Assembly (NCBI RefSeq): GCF_000285515.1
Contig: NZ_HE610957.1
Location: 71,294 to 135,293, forward strand
Direction: 5' to 3'
DNA length: 64,000 nt
From: Paenibacillus senegalensis JC66
Lineage (GTDB): Bacteria; Bacillota; Bacilli; Paenibacillales; NBRC-103111
The notes beneath the pieces were generated by a model, which was given only the letters and a program-made list of their open reading frames with translations, was not told where the DNA came from and ran no database searches. Made by a program: the position numbers and the translations under genes. This document shows, in pieces, positions 54,324 to 64,000 of the stretch. Position 1 is the stretch's first letter, and each line of letters starts with the position of its first letter.

Positions 54324-56168
54324 TTATTCGTTAAACCGAAACAAATTCACAAACCTGGCCCAGAAGCCTTCCTTCTGCTCTATCGGGCTATCCGCCGCTT
54401 CGGGCACTTCTTGTTTAATGCTTTCAGTTCTGAGAACAAATTGAACCGAATTAATGTTTGCGTTGTGCGGGGAAACGAAGGAGACGGCTTCAAAATCCGA
54501 TTTATCGTAATCCGCGATCATCTGGCTGGCTTCCGCTCGCATTTGATCAGGCAAATTACGAGTAGATGAGGAAAGCTCGCCAGTTCCGTCATGCAGCTGC
54601 GCGGCACCTTCCCTCAATTGCCCCGTTCCGGTTGTCAGCTCTTCAATTCCTTGATGCAATTGGTGATAAGAATCATCCAGCTGAGCCACTCCCGCAGTAT
54701 ATTGCTCCAATCCGGCTTGAAACTGCTGATAGTGAAGGGATATAGCAGAGATGCCTTGCTGCAATTCTGCCAAAGACCCGGCAGCATCCATGTCTGCCTG
54801 TGAAGACGAAATTCCATCAGCCATGAAGATTAGTTGATCTGCCATATCCGTAAGAGATGCACTTATTTGCGCTAACGTTCCTGAAACAGCCTCCAACCCT
54901 GGTTTTACAGCTGTGTATGTGCTTTTTGCTTCGCGGGCAGCCGAGTACGTTTCAAGCAATTGATCGATAGTGGAGCGATCTGCACCGCTGCTGTACAACT
55001 GTTGAATTTGGGCTTCCGAGATATTATGCTCTGGAATGTTATGAATGGCGTTATTTAACGTAGTGTATGCTGAACCATACTGTCCATCCAGTGTCCCTAT
55101 TCCCTTAGGAATCTCTTGTAAACCGTATGCTATTTGTCTGAGGCCATCTTCAAGCTGCTGCAAATCACCGGGATTGACCTCGTCTAATCCCCCGCTTAGA
55201 GATTGATTCAGCCTGGTAAGCGCATCTCTAATACTGGCGGAACCGCTAAGCAGTTCAGCAGAGGACGTATGAAGGGCGGCGATTCCGTCTTCATACTGTT
55301 TTGAACCATTGCGAAGCTCCCTGGCTCCGCTGTTCAACTGATTGATTCCATCCAATAAATCCCCGAGACCGCCATGGATCTCTGCGATTGCATTCGTAAG
55401 GGTATCCATATCTTCAACCATATCATCGATATCCGGTGCATCGATCGGCATTGTTGAAGGGATCCCGGCAATATCAATACCTTCCAGCTCAAACTCGGCA
55501 GCTTCCGCTTCAACAATGAGTTCCTTCTCCTGTTCCGGCAGTACGGTAAACGTAATTTGTTGATTTTTTCCCGCATTGGCAATCATTCCGTCAGATACCT
55601 GAATATTTGTAAATTTGTCCTGATCTAGAGAAAGAGAAATTTGCAGCAGGTAGTTCTCGAAGAAGACCGGATCCACAGTCTCATTAGCGGAAGTCGCTAT
55701 TCGAATCTGCACCTGGCCGCTCTTACCGGCCAGCTCTTCGGAGGTGACTTCTTTGTCATTCAGCCAGTAGGAAATGGAGATATCCCAAGGCAGGGATTGC
55801 TCCTCCAAAGTTCCCTGATAATAAAATTTCCCCTCCGAAGCTGTGAATACTACAGTGTTATCACTTTGCTGCACTATAGAGGATAGGTCAGTCAAGTTCT
55901 TCAGATTAGAATAGAGGCCGTGATCGGTGATGGTTCCAGCTTTGACTATATCCAGGATGTTCACTACATACATTTCTTTCTTCTCGCCTGCTGCACTTAA
56001 CCTGGCATAGACCACTTCGTCTTTCGACGAGATTTCCCCGCTGTCTGCAGGGATGGCTTCAGACGTTCCGGTTCCGCTGCTGCTATTTGGCTCGGCTACA
56101 ACTAGCCATGAAGGCAGAAGCAAAAACAAGGTCAACAAGACAAGTGAAACGGTTCTCATCATCCTCAT
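54324..56168 (-). CDS. YhgE/Pip-like secreted heptad-repeat protein
   Basis: A 614-residue exported protein with a signal peptide (TVSLVLLTLFLLLPSWLVVA). The middle contains the LxxG-type heptads of YhgE/Pip proteins: LGDLLDGINQLNSGARELRN, then LLSGSASIRDALTRL, and later LHQGIEELTTGTGQLREGAA. Usual YhgE proteins have several membrane segments at the C-terminus, but here the C-terminus ends in a short FWARFVNLFRFNE tail with no clear segment. It starts 4 bases after the MMPL gene, whose activity it may guide from outside. Confidence 0.75.
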   Translation of the reverse strand: MRMMRTVSLVLLTLFLLLPSWLVVAEPNSSSGTGTSEAIPADSGEISSKDEVVYARLSAAGEKKEMYVVNILDIVKAGTITDHGLYSNLKNLTDLSSIVQQSDNTVVFTASEGKFYYQGTLEEQSLPWDISISYWLNDKEVTSEELAGKSGQVQIRIATSANETVDPVFFENYLLQISLSLDQDKFTNIQVSDGMIANAGKNQQITFTVLPEQEKELIVEAEAAEFELEGIDIAGIPSTMPIDAPDIDDMVEDMDTLTNAIAEIHGGLGDLLDGINQLNSGARELRNGSKQYEDGIAALHTSSAELLSGSASIRDALTRLNQSLSGGLDEVNPGDLQQLEDGLRQIAYGLQEIPKGIGTLDGQYGSAYTTLNNAIHNIPEHNISEAQIQQLYSSGADRSTIDQLLETYSAAREAKSTYTAVKPGLEAVSGTLAQISASLTDMADQLIFMADGISSSQADMDAAGSLAELQQGISAISLHYQQFQAGLEQYTAGVAQLDDSYHQLHQGIEELTTGTGQLREGAAQLHDGTGELSSSTRNLPDQMRAEASQMIADYDKSDFEAVSFVSPHNANINSVQFVLRTESIKQEVPEAADSPIEQKEGFWARFVNLFRFNE

Positions 56169-56171
56169 ATA

Positions 56172-58232
56172 TTAATTCTCCTTAAAAAAATTGGCTTTCC
56201 AGGTAGTTTTTCGAATCCATTTATCCAATACTATAAGAAGGGCGGGCAGGAAAACAACAACCATAATTAATGCCAGCAGTGCGCCGCGACCAAGGAGCAA
56301 GCCGACTGAAGATACAATAGGGTTGGATGAGGTAATCCATAAAATAAATCCGACACTGGATAAAATCGAAGCCGAGATCAAAATCGCGAAAATCTTCTCG
56401 TCCAAGGTTCGCTTGATGGCTTCAAGTGCCGACATTTCCTTGCGGTAGTCTTTATAGGTGTCAGTCAAAAGGATAGCGTAATCAATGGTCGCTGCAAGCT
56501 GTATGATGCTGATTAACAAGTATCCAACATACACCATCGAAGACTCGGTGAAATAGGGGATAGACAGATTAATCCAAACGGCAGCTTGGATGGCAAGAAG
56601 CAGAATAATAGGAAGCAGAAGAGACTTAAACGCGAGGGCAATAACGAGCGCAATAGTGGCGATCGTCAACAGATTGACCCATTTGTTATCCTTCTCAACC
56701 GTATTTTTAATATCGTACAAGGTTACGCTTTCCCCAACGAGGTAGATCTCTTCGCCATAATAATGCCCTGCAGTTTGCTGTACCTGTTCAATTAATTGAA
56801 ATGCCTGTTCTCCTTCTTTGGAAGTAGTGGTTTGCAGAATAACCCGGCTGTAATTATCAGAATAAAATTGTTCTGTAATGGAAGGGTCCAGGTACTCCGG
56901 AGGTATGGCGGGACTGACGGTATTGACATAAGCAAGCACGCTCGAAACGTGGTTAATCTGTTCTATATCTCGCACCAGCTCTGTCTCCTTGGCGATATCT
57001 CCTTTGGGTACCATCAACACGATCGGGGTGCTTTCCCCAAAATGCTCTTTAATTTTCACGATATCGCCGCCTGCTCTTGTCGTCTCCGGCTGTTCTCCAA
57101 TGCCGTAAATAAAATTCGTCTGACTTTGCGCGAGAAAGGCAGGAATTATTAGAAGAAGGACAGCGATCAGAACGGGTGTTTTCAACTTCACAACGCCTAG
57201 GCCTATTCCTTTAAAGCTTGGCAGCAAAGGCTTATGCTGTGTCTTATCGATCCATTTGTAGAACAGAAGCGTTAGGGCAGGCAAAAAAACCATAACACTA
57301 ACGAAGCTGAATAAAATTCCTTTGACGAGATTAATCCCTAGGTCCGATCCGATTTCAAATTGCATAAACGATAAGGCCATAAATCCAAAAAAGGTGGTAG
57401 ACGCACTGGCTGCAATAGTAGGAAACGAATCCTTAATCGCATGCTGCATGGCAGTATGAGGGTCTGCTATTTTCTTGCGATGGTCCGAGAAGCTATGCAG
57501 GAGGAAAATCGCGTAATCAAGCGAGACCGCCAATTGCAATATCGGGGCAACCGATTGTGTAATAAATGAGACTTCACCGAGGAAAATGTTCGTTCCCATA
57601 TTGATAAGTATGGAAATCCCAATCGCTGTTAAGAAGAAAACGGGCTCCATCCATGAGGTCGTTGAGAAAATCAATATGATGACGATAATCGGGACCAGCA
57701 AAGCTGCAGCATACATGGTTTCGCTCCCGGTCATCTTTTGCTGGGTGGCAGTATCCACTGATTCGCCTGCCAACGCATTTTCCTCTCCGATAAGGTCATA
57801 GATGGCATCGGTAATGGCTACCTCTTCGCCGCTCTGAATACTAAACATAAAAAGAGCATGGTTTTCTTTATAGTAAGTCTCGACTGTCTCCTGATCCGCC
57901 ATTTCAAGCGGAGCCTTCAGATCGACAACGTCATCCAACCAGGTTACATCAGAAACACCTTCAATAGCTGCGAGCTGTTCTTTGAAGGCCAGAGCTTCCT
58001 GCAGCGTCACATTTTGGATCATAACCCGGTTCGTAGGCACGCTGCCTTCAAATTCCTGCTCCATTAGCTCCATGGCTCTTGTGGATTGGGCTTCTTCCGG
58101 CAAATAGTCTTTCATGTCATAGTTCACAGACACCATAAACTGCGCAAATGTACAAATGACGGTAAGAACTAAGAATGCAGTTACAATGATCTTTCTATGC
58201 TTGGTGATTGTTGCTGCTATGCCTATAACCAT
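56172..58232 (-). CDS. MMPL/RND-type exporter
   Basis: A 686-residue membrane protein of the MMPL (RND) family with two repeats of one + five membrane segments. Signs: SVNYDMKDYLPEEAQSTRAM near the start, LQLAVSLDYAIFLLHSFSDH (segment 4, with the Asp-Tyr pair of the proton path) and the matching IQLAATIDYAILLTDTYKDY in the second half. Such pumps move lipids or siderophore-like molecules. ATG/GTG 58232 lies divergent to the TetR gene at 58368, its presumed repressor. The YhgE-like partner follows. Confidence 0.9.
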   Translation of the reverse strand: MVIGIAATITKHRKIIVTAFLVLTVICTFAQFMVSVNYDMKDYLPEEAQSTRAMELMEQEFEGSVPTNRVMIQNVTLQEALAFKEQLAAIEGVSDVTWLDDVVDLKAPLEMADQETVETYYKENHALFMFSIQSGEEVAITDAIYDLIGEENALAGESVDTATQQKMTGSETMYAAALLVPIIVIILIFSTTSWMEPVFFLTAIGISILINMGTNIFLGEVSFITQSVAPILQLAVSLDYAIFLLHSFSDHRKKIADPHTAMQHAIKDSFPTIAASASTTFFGFMALSFMQFEIGSDLGINLVKGILFSFVSVMVFLPALTLLFYKWIDKTQHKPLLPSFKGIGLGVVKLKTPVLIAVLLLIIPAFLAQSQTNFIYGIGEQPETTRAGGDIVKIKEHFGESTPIVLMVPKGDIAKETELVRDIEQINHVSSVLAYVNTVSPAIPPEYLDPSITEQFYSDNYSRVILQTTTSKEGEQAFQLIEQVQQTAGHYYGEEIYLVGESVTLYDIKNTVEKDNKWVNLLTIATIALVIALAFKSLLLPIILLLAIQAAVWINLSIPYFTESSMVYVGYLLISIIQLAATIDYAILLTDTYKDYRKEMSALEAIKRTLDEKIFAILISASILSSVGFILWITSSNPIVSSVGLLLGRGALLALIMVVVFLPALLIVLDKWIRKTTWKANFFKEN

Positions 58233-58367
58233 TCATCCTCTCTTGCCAAAATATCCTGCACACTTTATCATTATATGGACACCGTGTTGGCCAATCAACA
58301 AACAGTTTGGGAGGAAACGTAATTTGAACAACATTATCTTGATTTGTGTTGGAAAAGAGGGAGTCCG

Positions 58368-58931
58368 GTGGCAGGATCGATAGACAGACGTAAGAAGTAT
58401 ACCCAGATGGTGGTTAAAGACAGTTTCATGCAGCTGTTGAAGGAAAAGCCAATGTCATCAATTACGGTGAAGGAAATTTGTGAACGGGCCGATGTGAATC
58501 GATCTACTTTTTATGCCCATTATTACAATCAATATGATCTTCTTAGCAGAATCGAAGATGAAACAATTGAAGACATGAAAGGGTACTTGAACCAGTTTGA
58601 CTATGGAAATCAAGTAGATGGTTTGCGGCTCATTGAAAATTTGTTGGAATATTTCGCTGCCAAACGGGATATTTGCCAAACGCTTCTTAACGAGAAAGCA
58701 GAGTCGACCTTTCAGGGCAAAGCAACCGTTGTCGCTCATCAATATTTCATGAAAAACTGGACGGCCATTGGTCATCTGGATAAGGACCTTTCTGAATATG
58801 TAAGCACCTTTATCATTAATGGAAGCATACATGTGGTGAAATCCTGGTTGTCGAATAACATGGATAAAACCCCGAAGGAAATGGCTGAAATGTTGATTCA
58901 GCTTATTGACAAAGGGTTGTTCGGCCATTGA
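58368..58931 (+). CDS. TetR family regulator
   Basis: A 187-residue repressor-like protein. The N-terminal HTH reads MVVKDSFMQLLKEKPMSSIT and VKEICERADVNRSTFYAHYY (about residues 15-55); a ligand-binding helical half follows. GTG 58368 follows AAAAGAGGGAG; TTG 58344 in the same frame has no such site. It lies divergent to the MMPL/YhgE-like operon across about 135 bases, which contain the palindromes ACACCGTGT and TTGGCCAA. It should control the exporter. Confidence 0.86.
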   Translation: MAGSIDRRKKYTQMVVKDSFMQLLKEKPMSSITVKEICERADVNRSTFYAHYYNQYDLLSRIEDETIEDMKGYLNQFDYGNQVDGLRLIENLLEYFAAKRDICQTLLNEKAESTFQGKATVVAHQYFMKNWTAIGHLDKDLSEYVSTFIINGSIHVVKSWLSNNMDKTPKEMAEMLIQLIDKGLFGH

Positions 58932-59002
58932 GATGTTCATTACGGGAGGACCGAAAATAGGGATCGCGCGGGATACTCCGAATTTCATTTGGTATTTGAT
59001 CA

Positions 59003-59031
59003 TTGACAAATATACTATAGGGGGGTATCCT
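59003..59031 (+). promoter_or_regulatory. copZA promoter with CsoR-type copper operator
   Basis: TTGACA (59003-59008), 17 bases, TATCCT (59026-59031). Between them TACTATAGGGGGGTAT (59013-59028) agrees with the Bacillus copZA CsoR site as I remember it (TACCCTACGGGGGTAT) at 13 of 16 bases. CsoR bound here would block RNA polymerase until Cu(I) is present. No csoR gene is in the window. Confidence 0.7.
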
Positions 59032-59067
59032 AATATTGTGATTACTAAAACGAATAGGAGTGATTGT

Positions 59068-59268
59068 ATGAAAAACCTAACTTTAACTGTAAACGGCATG
59101 TCTTGCGGCCATTGTGTCAATTCCATCGAAAGTGCATTGAAGCAGATGGGCGTCGCCGCTAAGGTGCATTTGGATAAAAAAACTGTCGATATTTCTTTTG
59201 CTGAAGACCAGGTATCCGTTTCGTCCATTAAGGAAGCTATTGAAGAACAAGGATATGAGGTAGAATAA
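59068..59268 (+). CDS. copZ: Copper chaperone CopZ
   Basis: A 66-residue HMA-domain protein. The Cu(I)-binding motif is GMSCGHC (about residues 10-16), and the fold continues SIESALKQMGVAAKVHLDKK and IEEQGYEVE. It carries Cu(I) to CopA, encoded 60 bases downstream, and possibly to CsoR. ATG 59068 follows AGGAGTGATTGT. The promoter carries a CsoR-type operator. Confidence 0.93.
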   Translation: MKNLTLTVNGMSCGHCVNSIESALKQMGVAAKVHLDKKTVDISFAEDQVSVSSIKEAIEEQGYEVE

Positions 59269-59328
59269 TCCGGACATTTTGTTAATCCGTACCTATACAA
59301 ATCTTAAGCGCAGGCAGGGAGGTGGTTC

Positions 59329-61758
59329 ATGATGTCAAAGCAAGCTTCTCTAAAGCAGACTTCCATGCAGATCACAGGCATGACCTGTGCCGCTTGTGCG
59401 AATCGAATAGAAAAAGGCTTGAACAAAATGGATGGCGTAAAAGAAGCGAATGTGAATTTCGCGCTGGAACGGGCGACCTTAACCTACGATCCGGAGCAGA
59501 CGGATATGTCCCAGCTGGAAGAAAGAATCCGGAAGCTAGGCTACGGTACCGTAAAAGATCAGGCAGACTTACAGCTAACCGGCATGACTTGCGCTGCTTG
59601 CGCCAATCGAATCGAAAAAACGCTCAATAAAATGCCGGGCGTTATACAGGCTACTGTTAATTTTGCCATGGAAACAGCCCATGTGGAATATAACTCCGCC
59701 GAAATTGCGGTATCCGATATGCAGCAGCGCATTGCAAAGCTGGGATACGCGGCTGAGCCGAAGGCAGAACAGGGCCAGATGGAGGACCATCGGCAAAAGG
59801 ACATTGCACGGTATCGGCGGAATTTTTTTATTTCCGCCGTTCTTTCCTTGCCTTTATTGTGGTCAATGGTGAGCCATTTTTCATTTACAAGCTGGATATG
59901 GATGCCGGATTTGTTTATGAACCCGTGGTTTCAACTCGTCCTGGCCACACCGGTACAATTTTATATCGGGAAGCCATTTTATGTGGGTGCCTTTAAAGCT
60001 CTCCGTAACAAATCAGCCAATATGGATGTTCTTGTAGCACTGGGAACATCGGCAGCGTATTTTTACAGTATCTTTCTTTCCCTGCAGTATGTCAATTCAG
60101 CTCATGCAGGGCACGGACATCCGGAGTTATATTTTGAAACAAGCGCAGTCCTGATCACATTAGTCGTGTTGGGGAAATGGCTCGAAGCGAAGGCAAAGGG
60201 CCGCACCTCAGAGGCTATTAAGAAGCTGATGGGGTTGCAGGCAAAAACAGCGCTTGTCGTTCGGGACGGCAAGGAAATGGCGATCCCGGTTGAAGAAGTG
60301 GTCACCGGAGATCTCCTGCTTGTGAAGCCGGGAGAAAAGATTCCAGCGGATGGTGAAGTAATAGAAGGGGAGTCCGCTGTTGATGAATCGATGCTTACTG
60401 GTGAGAGTCTTCCGATAGAAAAGCGACCAGGCGACCATGTAATCGGGGCTACCGTGAATAAGAATGGGCGGTTAATAGTAAAAGCCACGAAGGTTGGCAG
60501 GGATACGGCACTGGCCCAAATTATTAAGGTTGTTGAAGAGGCGCAGGGCTCCAAAGCGCCGATTCAGCGAGTAGCTGACCGAATATCCGGCATCTTCGTG
60601 CCCATTGTGGTCGTCATTGCAGTCATTGCATTTGCCGTTTGGTATTTCCTGGTGACCCCTGGTGATTTTGGCGGCGCGCTTGAGAAGTCGATAGCGGTTC
60701 TGGTCATTGCTTGCCCATGTGCGCTCGGCTTGGCTACGCCAACTTCTATTATGGCCGGATCCGGTCGTGCCGCTGAGCGCGGCGTCCTGTTTAAGGGCGG
60801 CGAGCATCTGGAATCTACCCATAAGATCGAGACCATAATTTTGGACAAAACCGGCACCATCACCAAGGGCGAGCCTGAATTGACCGATGTCATTGCGGTA
60901 GGCATTGAGGAAGCCGAGCTGCTGCGCCTTGTTGGTGCCGCGGAAAAAAATTCCGAGCATCCGTTAGCAGAGGCCATAGTAGCTGGCATTAGAAAACAAG
61001 GGATTGAGCTTCCCGATCCGAGCGAATTTGAAGCCATTCCCGGCTATGGAATTCGTGCGGTTGTGGAAGACAAGGAAATTCTTGCCGGCACACGCCGACT
61101 GATGGCCAAGTATGATATTCATGCGGAGCAGGCCTTTGGGCCTATGGCAGAGCTTGAGCAGGAGGGGAAAACCGCGATGCTGATTGCTGTAGACCGTCAA
61201 TACTCCGGCCTGGTAGCTGTCGCGGATACCGTTAAAGAGACATCAAAAACCGCGATCGACCGCTTGAAGCGGCTGGGACTTGAGGTCATCATGATTACAG
61301 GGGATAATAAGCGCACTGCTGAGGCGATTGCTGCACAGGTCGGGATCGAGCGGATATTAGCGGAAGTGCTTCCTGAAGGCAAGGCAGAAGAGGTCGGAAA
61401 ACTGCAAGCCGAAGGGAAGAAGGTAGCGATGGTTGGAGATGGCATCAACGATGCTCCGGCATTAGCAATGGCGGATATCGGGATGGCGATTGGCACGGGA
61501 ACCGATGTTGCGATAGAAGCCGCAGATGTTACGCTTATGCGCGGTGATTTGAACAGTATTGCGGACGCTATCTATATGAGTCGTAAGACTATGGCCAATA
61601 TTAGGCAGAACCTGTTCTGGGCACTCGCTTATAATTCAGCTGGCATCCCCATTGCGGCAATCGGTTTGCTGGCCCCGTGGGTGGCAGGCGCTGCGATGGC
61701 ATTCAGCTCGGTATCCGTTGTACTCAATGCTTTAAGGCTGCAGCGAGTAAAGATTTAA
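59329..61758 (+). CDS. copA: Copper-exporting P-type ATPase CopA
   Basis: An 809-residue P1B-ATPase. Two N-terminal HMA domains each carry [13 protein letters not shown] (about residues 17 and 85). The membrane metal site is the CPC in [17 protein letters not shown]; the phosphorylation site is [12 protein letters not shown]; nucleotide binding shows SEHPLAEAI and [14 protein letters not shown]; the hinge is [20 protein letters not shown]. Family length and all core motifs are intact. ATG 59329 follows GGGAGGTGG. It exports Cu(I) from the cytoplasm and is cotranscribed with copZ. Confidence 0.96.
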   Translation: MMSKQASLKQTSMQITGMTCAACANRIEKGLNKMDGVKEANVNFALERATLTYDPEQTDMSQLEERIRKLGYGTVKDQADLQLTGMTCAACANRIEKTLNKMPGVIQATVNFAMETAHVEYNSAEIAVSDMQQRIAKLGYAAEPKAEQGQMEDHRQKDIARYRRNFFISAVLSLPLLWSMVSHFSFTSWIWMPDLFMNPWFQLVLATPVQFYIGKPFYVGAFKALRNKSANMDVLVALGTSAAYFYSIFLSLQYVNSAHAGHGHPELYFETSAVLITLVVLGKWLEAKAKGRTSEAIKKLMGLQAKTALVVRDGKEMAIPVEEVVTGDLLLVKPGEKIPADGEVIEGESAVDESMLTGESLPIEKRPGDHVIGATVNKNGRLIVKATKVGRDTALAQIIKVVEEAQGSKAPIQRVADRISGIFVPIVVVIAVIAFAVWYFLVTPGDFGGALEKSIAVLVIACPCALGLATPTSIMAGSGRAAERGVLFKGGEHLESTHKIETIILDKTGTITKGEPELTDVIAVGIEEAELLRLVGAAEKNSEHPLAEAIVAGIRKQGIELPDPSEFEAIPGYGIRAVVEDKEILAGTRRLMAKYDIHAEQAFGPMAELEQEGKTAMLIAVDRQYSGLVAVADTVKETSKTAIDRLKRLGLEVIMITGDNKRTAEAIAAQVGIERILAEVLPEGKAEEVGKLQAEGKKVAMVGDGINDAPALAMADIGMAIGTGTDVAIEAADVTLMRGDLNSIADAIYMSRKTMANIRQNLFWALAYNSAGIPIAAIGLLAPWVAGAAMAFSSVSVVLNALRLQRVKI

Positions 61759-61788
61759 GGATTTAGCAGGATTGGCTTTGAATAGATG

Positions 61789-61820
61789 AAACACCCGGGT
61801 TAATGTGTCGGGTGTTTTTT
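61789..61820 (+). terminator. Terminator of copZA
   Basis: AAACACCCG (61789-61797) pairs with CGGGTGTTT (61809-61817), followed by TTT. Confidence 0.85.
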
Positions 61821-61901
61821 GTATGACCTTCTTGCTTGATTACTAAAGAAAAATAGCGCATCATGATAGGGAGACAGGCCATGCGAGGAGGAGACAAAGT
61901 C

Positions 61902-63046
61902 ATGACAACCCGAATTTTGACTAATGTCAAGCTGGTGCTGCCCGGCAGCATTCTGCCTTCGGCGGCGGTTCGAATTGAGGATGGGAAGATTGTAAAAATC
62001 GAGGAGTGGAGAGGGGAACTGCGTGAAGCAGACTGTGATACATTAGACGGAAATGGGAATTGGCTGATCCCCGGAATGATCGATGTTCACATTCATGGCG
62101 CCAATGGTTACGATATGATGGACGGAACAGAGAGAAGCATTCAAGAAGTATCCCGCGCCTGTGCGGCCACTGGCTGCACCTCTTTTCTGGCGACTTCGGT
62201 CTCATCCGATATAGACTCGCTTCTAAATATGATTCGCAGTGTTAAGCGGGTGAAGGGACAGGAGGAGGGCGCCCGGATTGCCGGAATTCATCTGGAGGGA
62301 CCTTATCTCAATCCGAAGAGAAAAGGCATGCAAAATGAAAAATATTTGAGACATCCCGATTTAAACGAAATGCAGGCTATTTTCCAAGAAGCGGAAGGGC
62401 TAGTTCGAATGGTAACCATCGCACCCGAACTGCCAGGAGGAATGGAGCTGATCGACTATTTGAAGGAGCAGGGCGTCATCATTGCCGTGGCCCACTCCGA
62501 TGCCACCTATGAGGAAGCCAAGGCTGCTTTTGCGGCTGGGGCCAGTCATGTGACCCACTGTTTTAACGGAATGCGGCCGATCCATCACCGGGAACCGGGA
62601 CTCGTTGTTGCCGCCTTCGAGGAGGATCACGTGAGTCTGCAGGCAATTGTGGATCAGGTTCATCTGCATCCGGCAATTCTAAGGATGATGCACCGGCTGA
62701 AGGGCCTGAGAAGATAGTGTTGATTACCGATGCCTTGCAGGCGATGGGTCTGGGCGATGGAAAATATTTATTCGGCGGTCATCAGGTTACAGTCGAGGGC
62801 GGGGTCGCACGGCTGTCCGACGGGACCCTGGCATCCAGCACGGTAACGATGAATGAAGCATTGCGCCATACGGTGAATAACGGGCTATCGCTGGTGGATG
62901 CTGTGACGATGGCTTCAACTGCCCCGGCTGCTATTCTGCAGCTCGCTGGAAAAGGCAAAATCCAACCGGGCTTTGACGCGGACTTGGTGCTGCTCGATCA
63001 TAATTTCCAGGTTCAATGGACTATGATTAAAGGGAATTTGCTGTAA
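61902..63046 (+). pseudogene. nagA: Frameshifted N-acetylglucosamine-6-phosphate deacetylase
   Basis: NagA, 381 residues if the G3 run at 62702-62704 had four Gs. The first frame runs from ATG 61902 (after GAGGAGGAG) with the metal-site motif GMIDVHIHGANGYDMMDG (about 60), HLEGPYLNPKRKGM, VAHSDATYEEA and VTHCFNGMRPIHHREPG, to a stop at 62715-62717. The added G gives KGPEKIVLITDALQAMGLGD and the rest to 63046, including the catalytic Asp in TDA. NagA turns GlcNAc-6-phosphate into glucosamine-6-phosphate. The usual partner nagB is not in the window. Confidence 0.88.
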
Positions 63047-63186
63047 TTAGCCTTAGGTATGTAGAGTAAAGGAAGCCGCCCAATATTACAAAAATTAGAT
63101 TATAGTCCAGCCATTACCACCTATTAGTCCATGCCTAACTTAAACCGCTCACGTACACTGAACTATCTCATAGGGAGGTGACGTTG

Positions 63187-64000
63187 TTGGTCAATGTGAA
63201 AAGAAAAAAAGATGCAGAAAAAAGATCGTTATTGAGCGGCATTCTAAAGCAAGAAAAAAAAGAAGGCGTCTGCGACTCATGAAAAAAAATGTGAGAATTT
63301 CATACCCCCCGCCAACAGGACAGCAACTCCTGCAAGGACTGGCGGGAGCAATTGGAGAGGCTGGGCCGCAGGGACTTGCAGGAGTAATTGGCGCGGCCGG
63401 GCTGGCAGGTGCCGCAGGACCGCAAGGCCCTCGAGGAGACATCGGCCCGCAAGGTCAGCTAGGAGAGACAGGCCCGCAAGGACCACAAGGACCACAAGGA
63501 CCGCAAGGCCCTCAAGGAGAAGCGGGACCGCAAGGTCCACAAGGAGAAGCAGGACCGCAAGGTCCACAGGGAATACAAGGAATCCCCGGAGAAGCTGGAA
63601 GAGGATCAGCTTTCTTTACCAATCAAGCAAACGATACAGTCAACTTGCTTACTACCGCAAGCATCACAATGGACCTTCCGCCTTTAACTACAACAGCAGA
63701 TCAACAAATAAAAATAGATTCGACTTTAAGATTGTTCTTTCAAACGGGCAGTGTGACCACGCATACTTTAAACGTAAGTTATCAATTGACGAGGCTCGGT
63801 ACCAGTCCTGCTACGTTGACAACTGCATCGATTAACCGGACCCGAACTTATTCGACCAACACCACAACTTCAGATACCTACACACCGAATATTACATGGA
63901 TCGACACCCCTCCTCCTGGAACCCACACATACAGAATAATCATTACAAGAGTTACGGCAACGAATATTACGGCTCTGCAAGTGACAAATAGAGGAATTAA
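63187..64000 (+). CDS. Second collagen-like protein, cut by the window end
   Basis: The collagen protein frame opens at ATG 63279 and reads [19 protein letters not shown], then about 27 G-x-y triplets rich in GPQ ([17 protein letters not shown]), and then a C-terminal domain ([20 protein letters not shown]) open to base 64000. No binding site lies before that ATG. However AGGGAGGTGACG precedes TTG 63184/63187, whose frame ([19 protein letters not shown]) ends at 63282 in ATGA over the collagen start. Either a short leader peptide is coupled to it, or an indel in the A8 run (63253-63260) split one gene. Repeats are GPQ type rather than GPT, so glycosylation is less clear. Confidence 0.7.

Overview
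The window looks like a piece of chromosome from an endospore-forming Firmicute, most likely Paenibacillus or a close relative. The evidence is a complete GerA-type germinant-receptor operon, BclA-like collagen glycoproteins with late mother-cell (sigma-K type) promoters, strong AGGAGG ribosome-binding sites with many TTG/GTG starts, a CUT1 sugar ABC operon of the style common in Paenibacillus, and a sortase/LPXTG pair. No rRNA, tRNA, CRISPR array, phage or insertion sequence was seen.

Layout. (1) 1-14450 is a spore-surface region. It has a collagen-like glycoprotein (2600-3919, minus), glycosyltransferases (293, 4550, 6413, 7284, 9938), an intact and a decayed pyruvyltransferase (8252; 1408-1886), and four small proteins (9457, 11206, 11525, 11917) built on a helical module that also forms the N-terminus of the collagen protein. 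Four promoters matching AC-N16/17-CATAnnnTA, one of them imperfect, precede these genes, so I infer one late-sporulation programme that builds and decorates an exosporium or outer coat. (2) 14569-18013: AraC regulator, sugar isomerase/epimerase, Gfo/Idh dehydrogenase and a general-stress flavin-type protein. (3) 18143-22209: germinant receptor, order A-C-D-B. (4) 22452-26358: MerR-methyltransferase fusion, second methyltransferase, WYL regulator with a palindromic operator, and an alpha/alpha-toroid protein. (5) 26442-37597: a sugar locus with a divergent GntR/solute-binding fusion regulator, a CcpA (cre) site on a consensus promoter, a dehydrogenase, binding protein, two permeases and two large beta-propeller proteins. 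(6) 38366-42971: class-D-like sortase and a large LPKTG adhesin. (7) 43392-54186: Na/Pi cotransporter, small membrane proteins, DJ-1/PfpI protein, a two-component system, a phosphotransferase, a helveticin-J-like secreted protein, and an ECF sigma factor with its DUF4179 partner. (8) 54324-63046: MMPL exporter with a YhgE-like partner and a TetR regulator, copper operon copZ-copA behind a CsoR-type operator, and nagA. (9) 63187-64000: a second collagen-like protein, cut by the window end.

A striking overall property is the number of otherwise well-conserved genes broken by one small indel, mostly in a homopolymer: 9938 glycosyltransferase, gerC-like subunit, sugar-binding lipoprotein, adhesin, a small ORF before the Na/Pi gene, ECF sigma factor and nagA. 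Either the assembly carries uncorrected homopolymer errors or the strain is losing genes. Only the pyruvyltransferase remnant at 1408-1886, which also lacks its N-terminal half, is clearly a true pseudogene.
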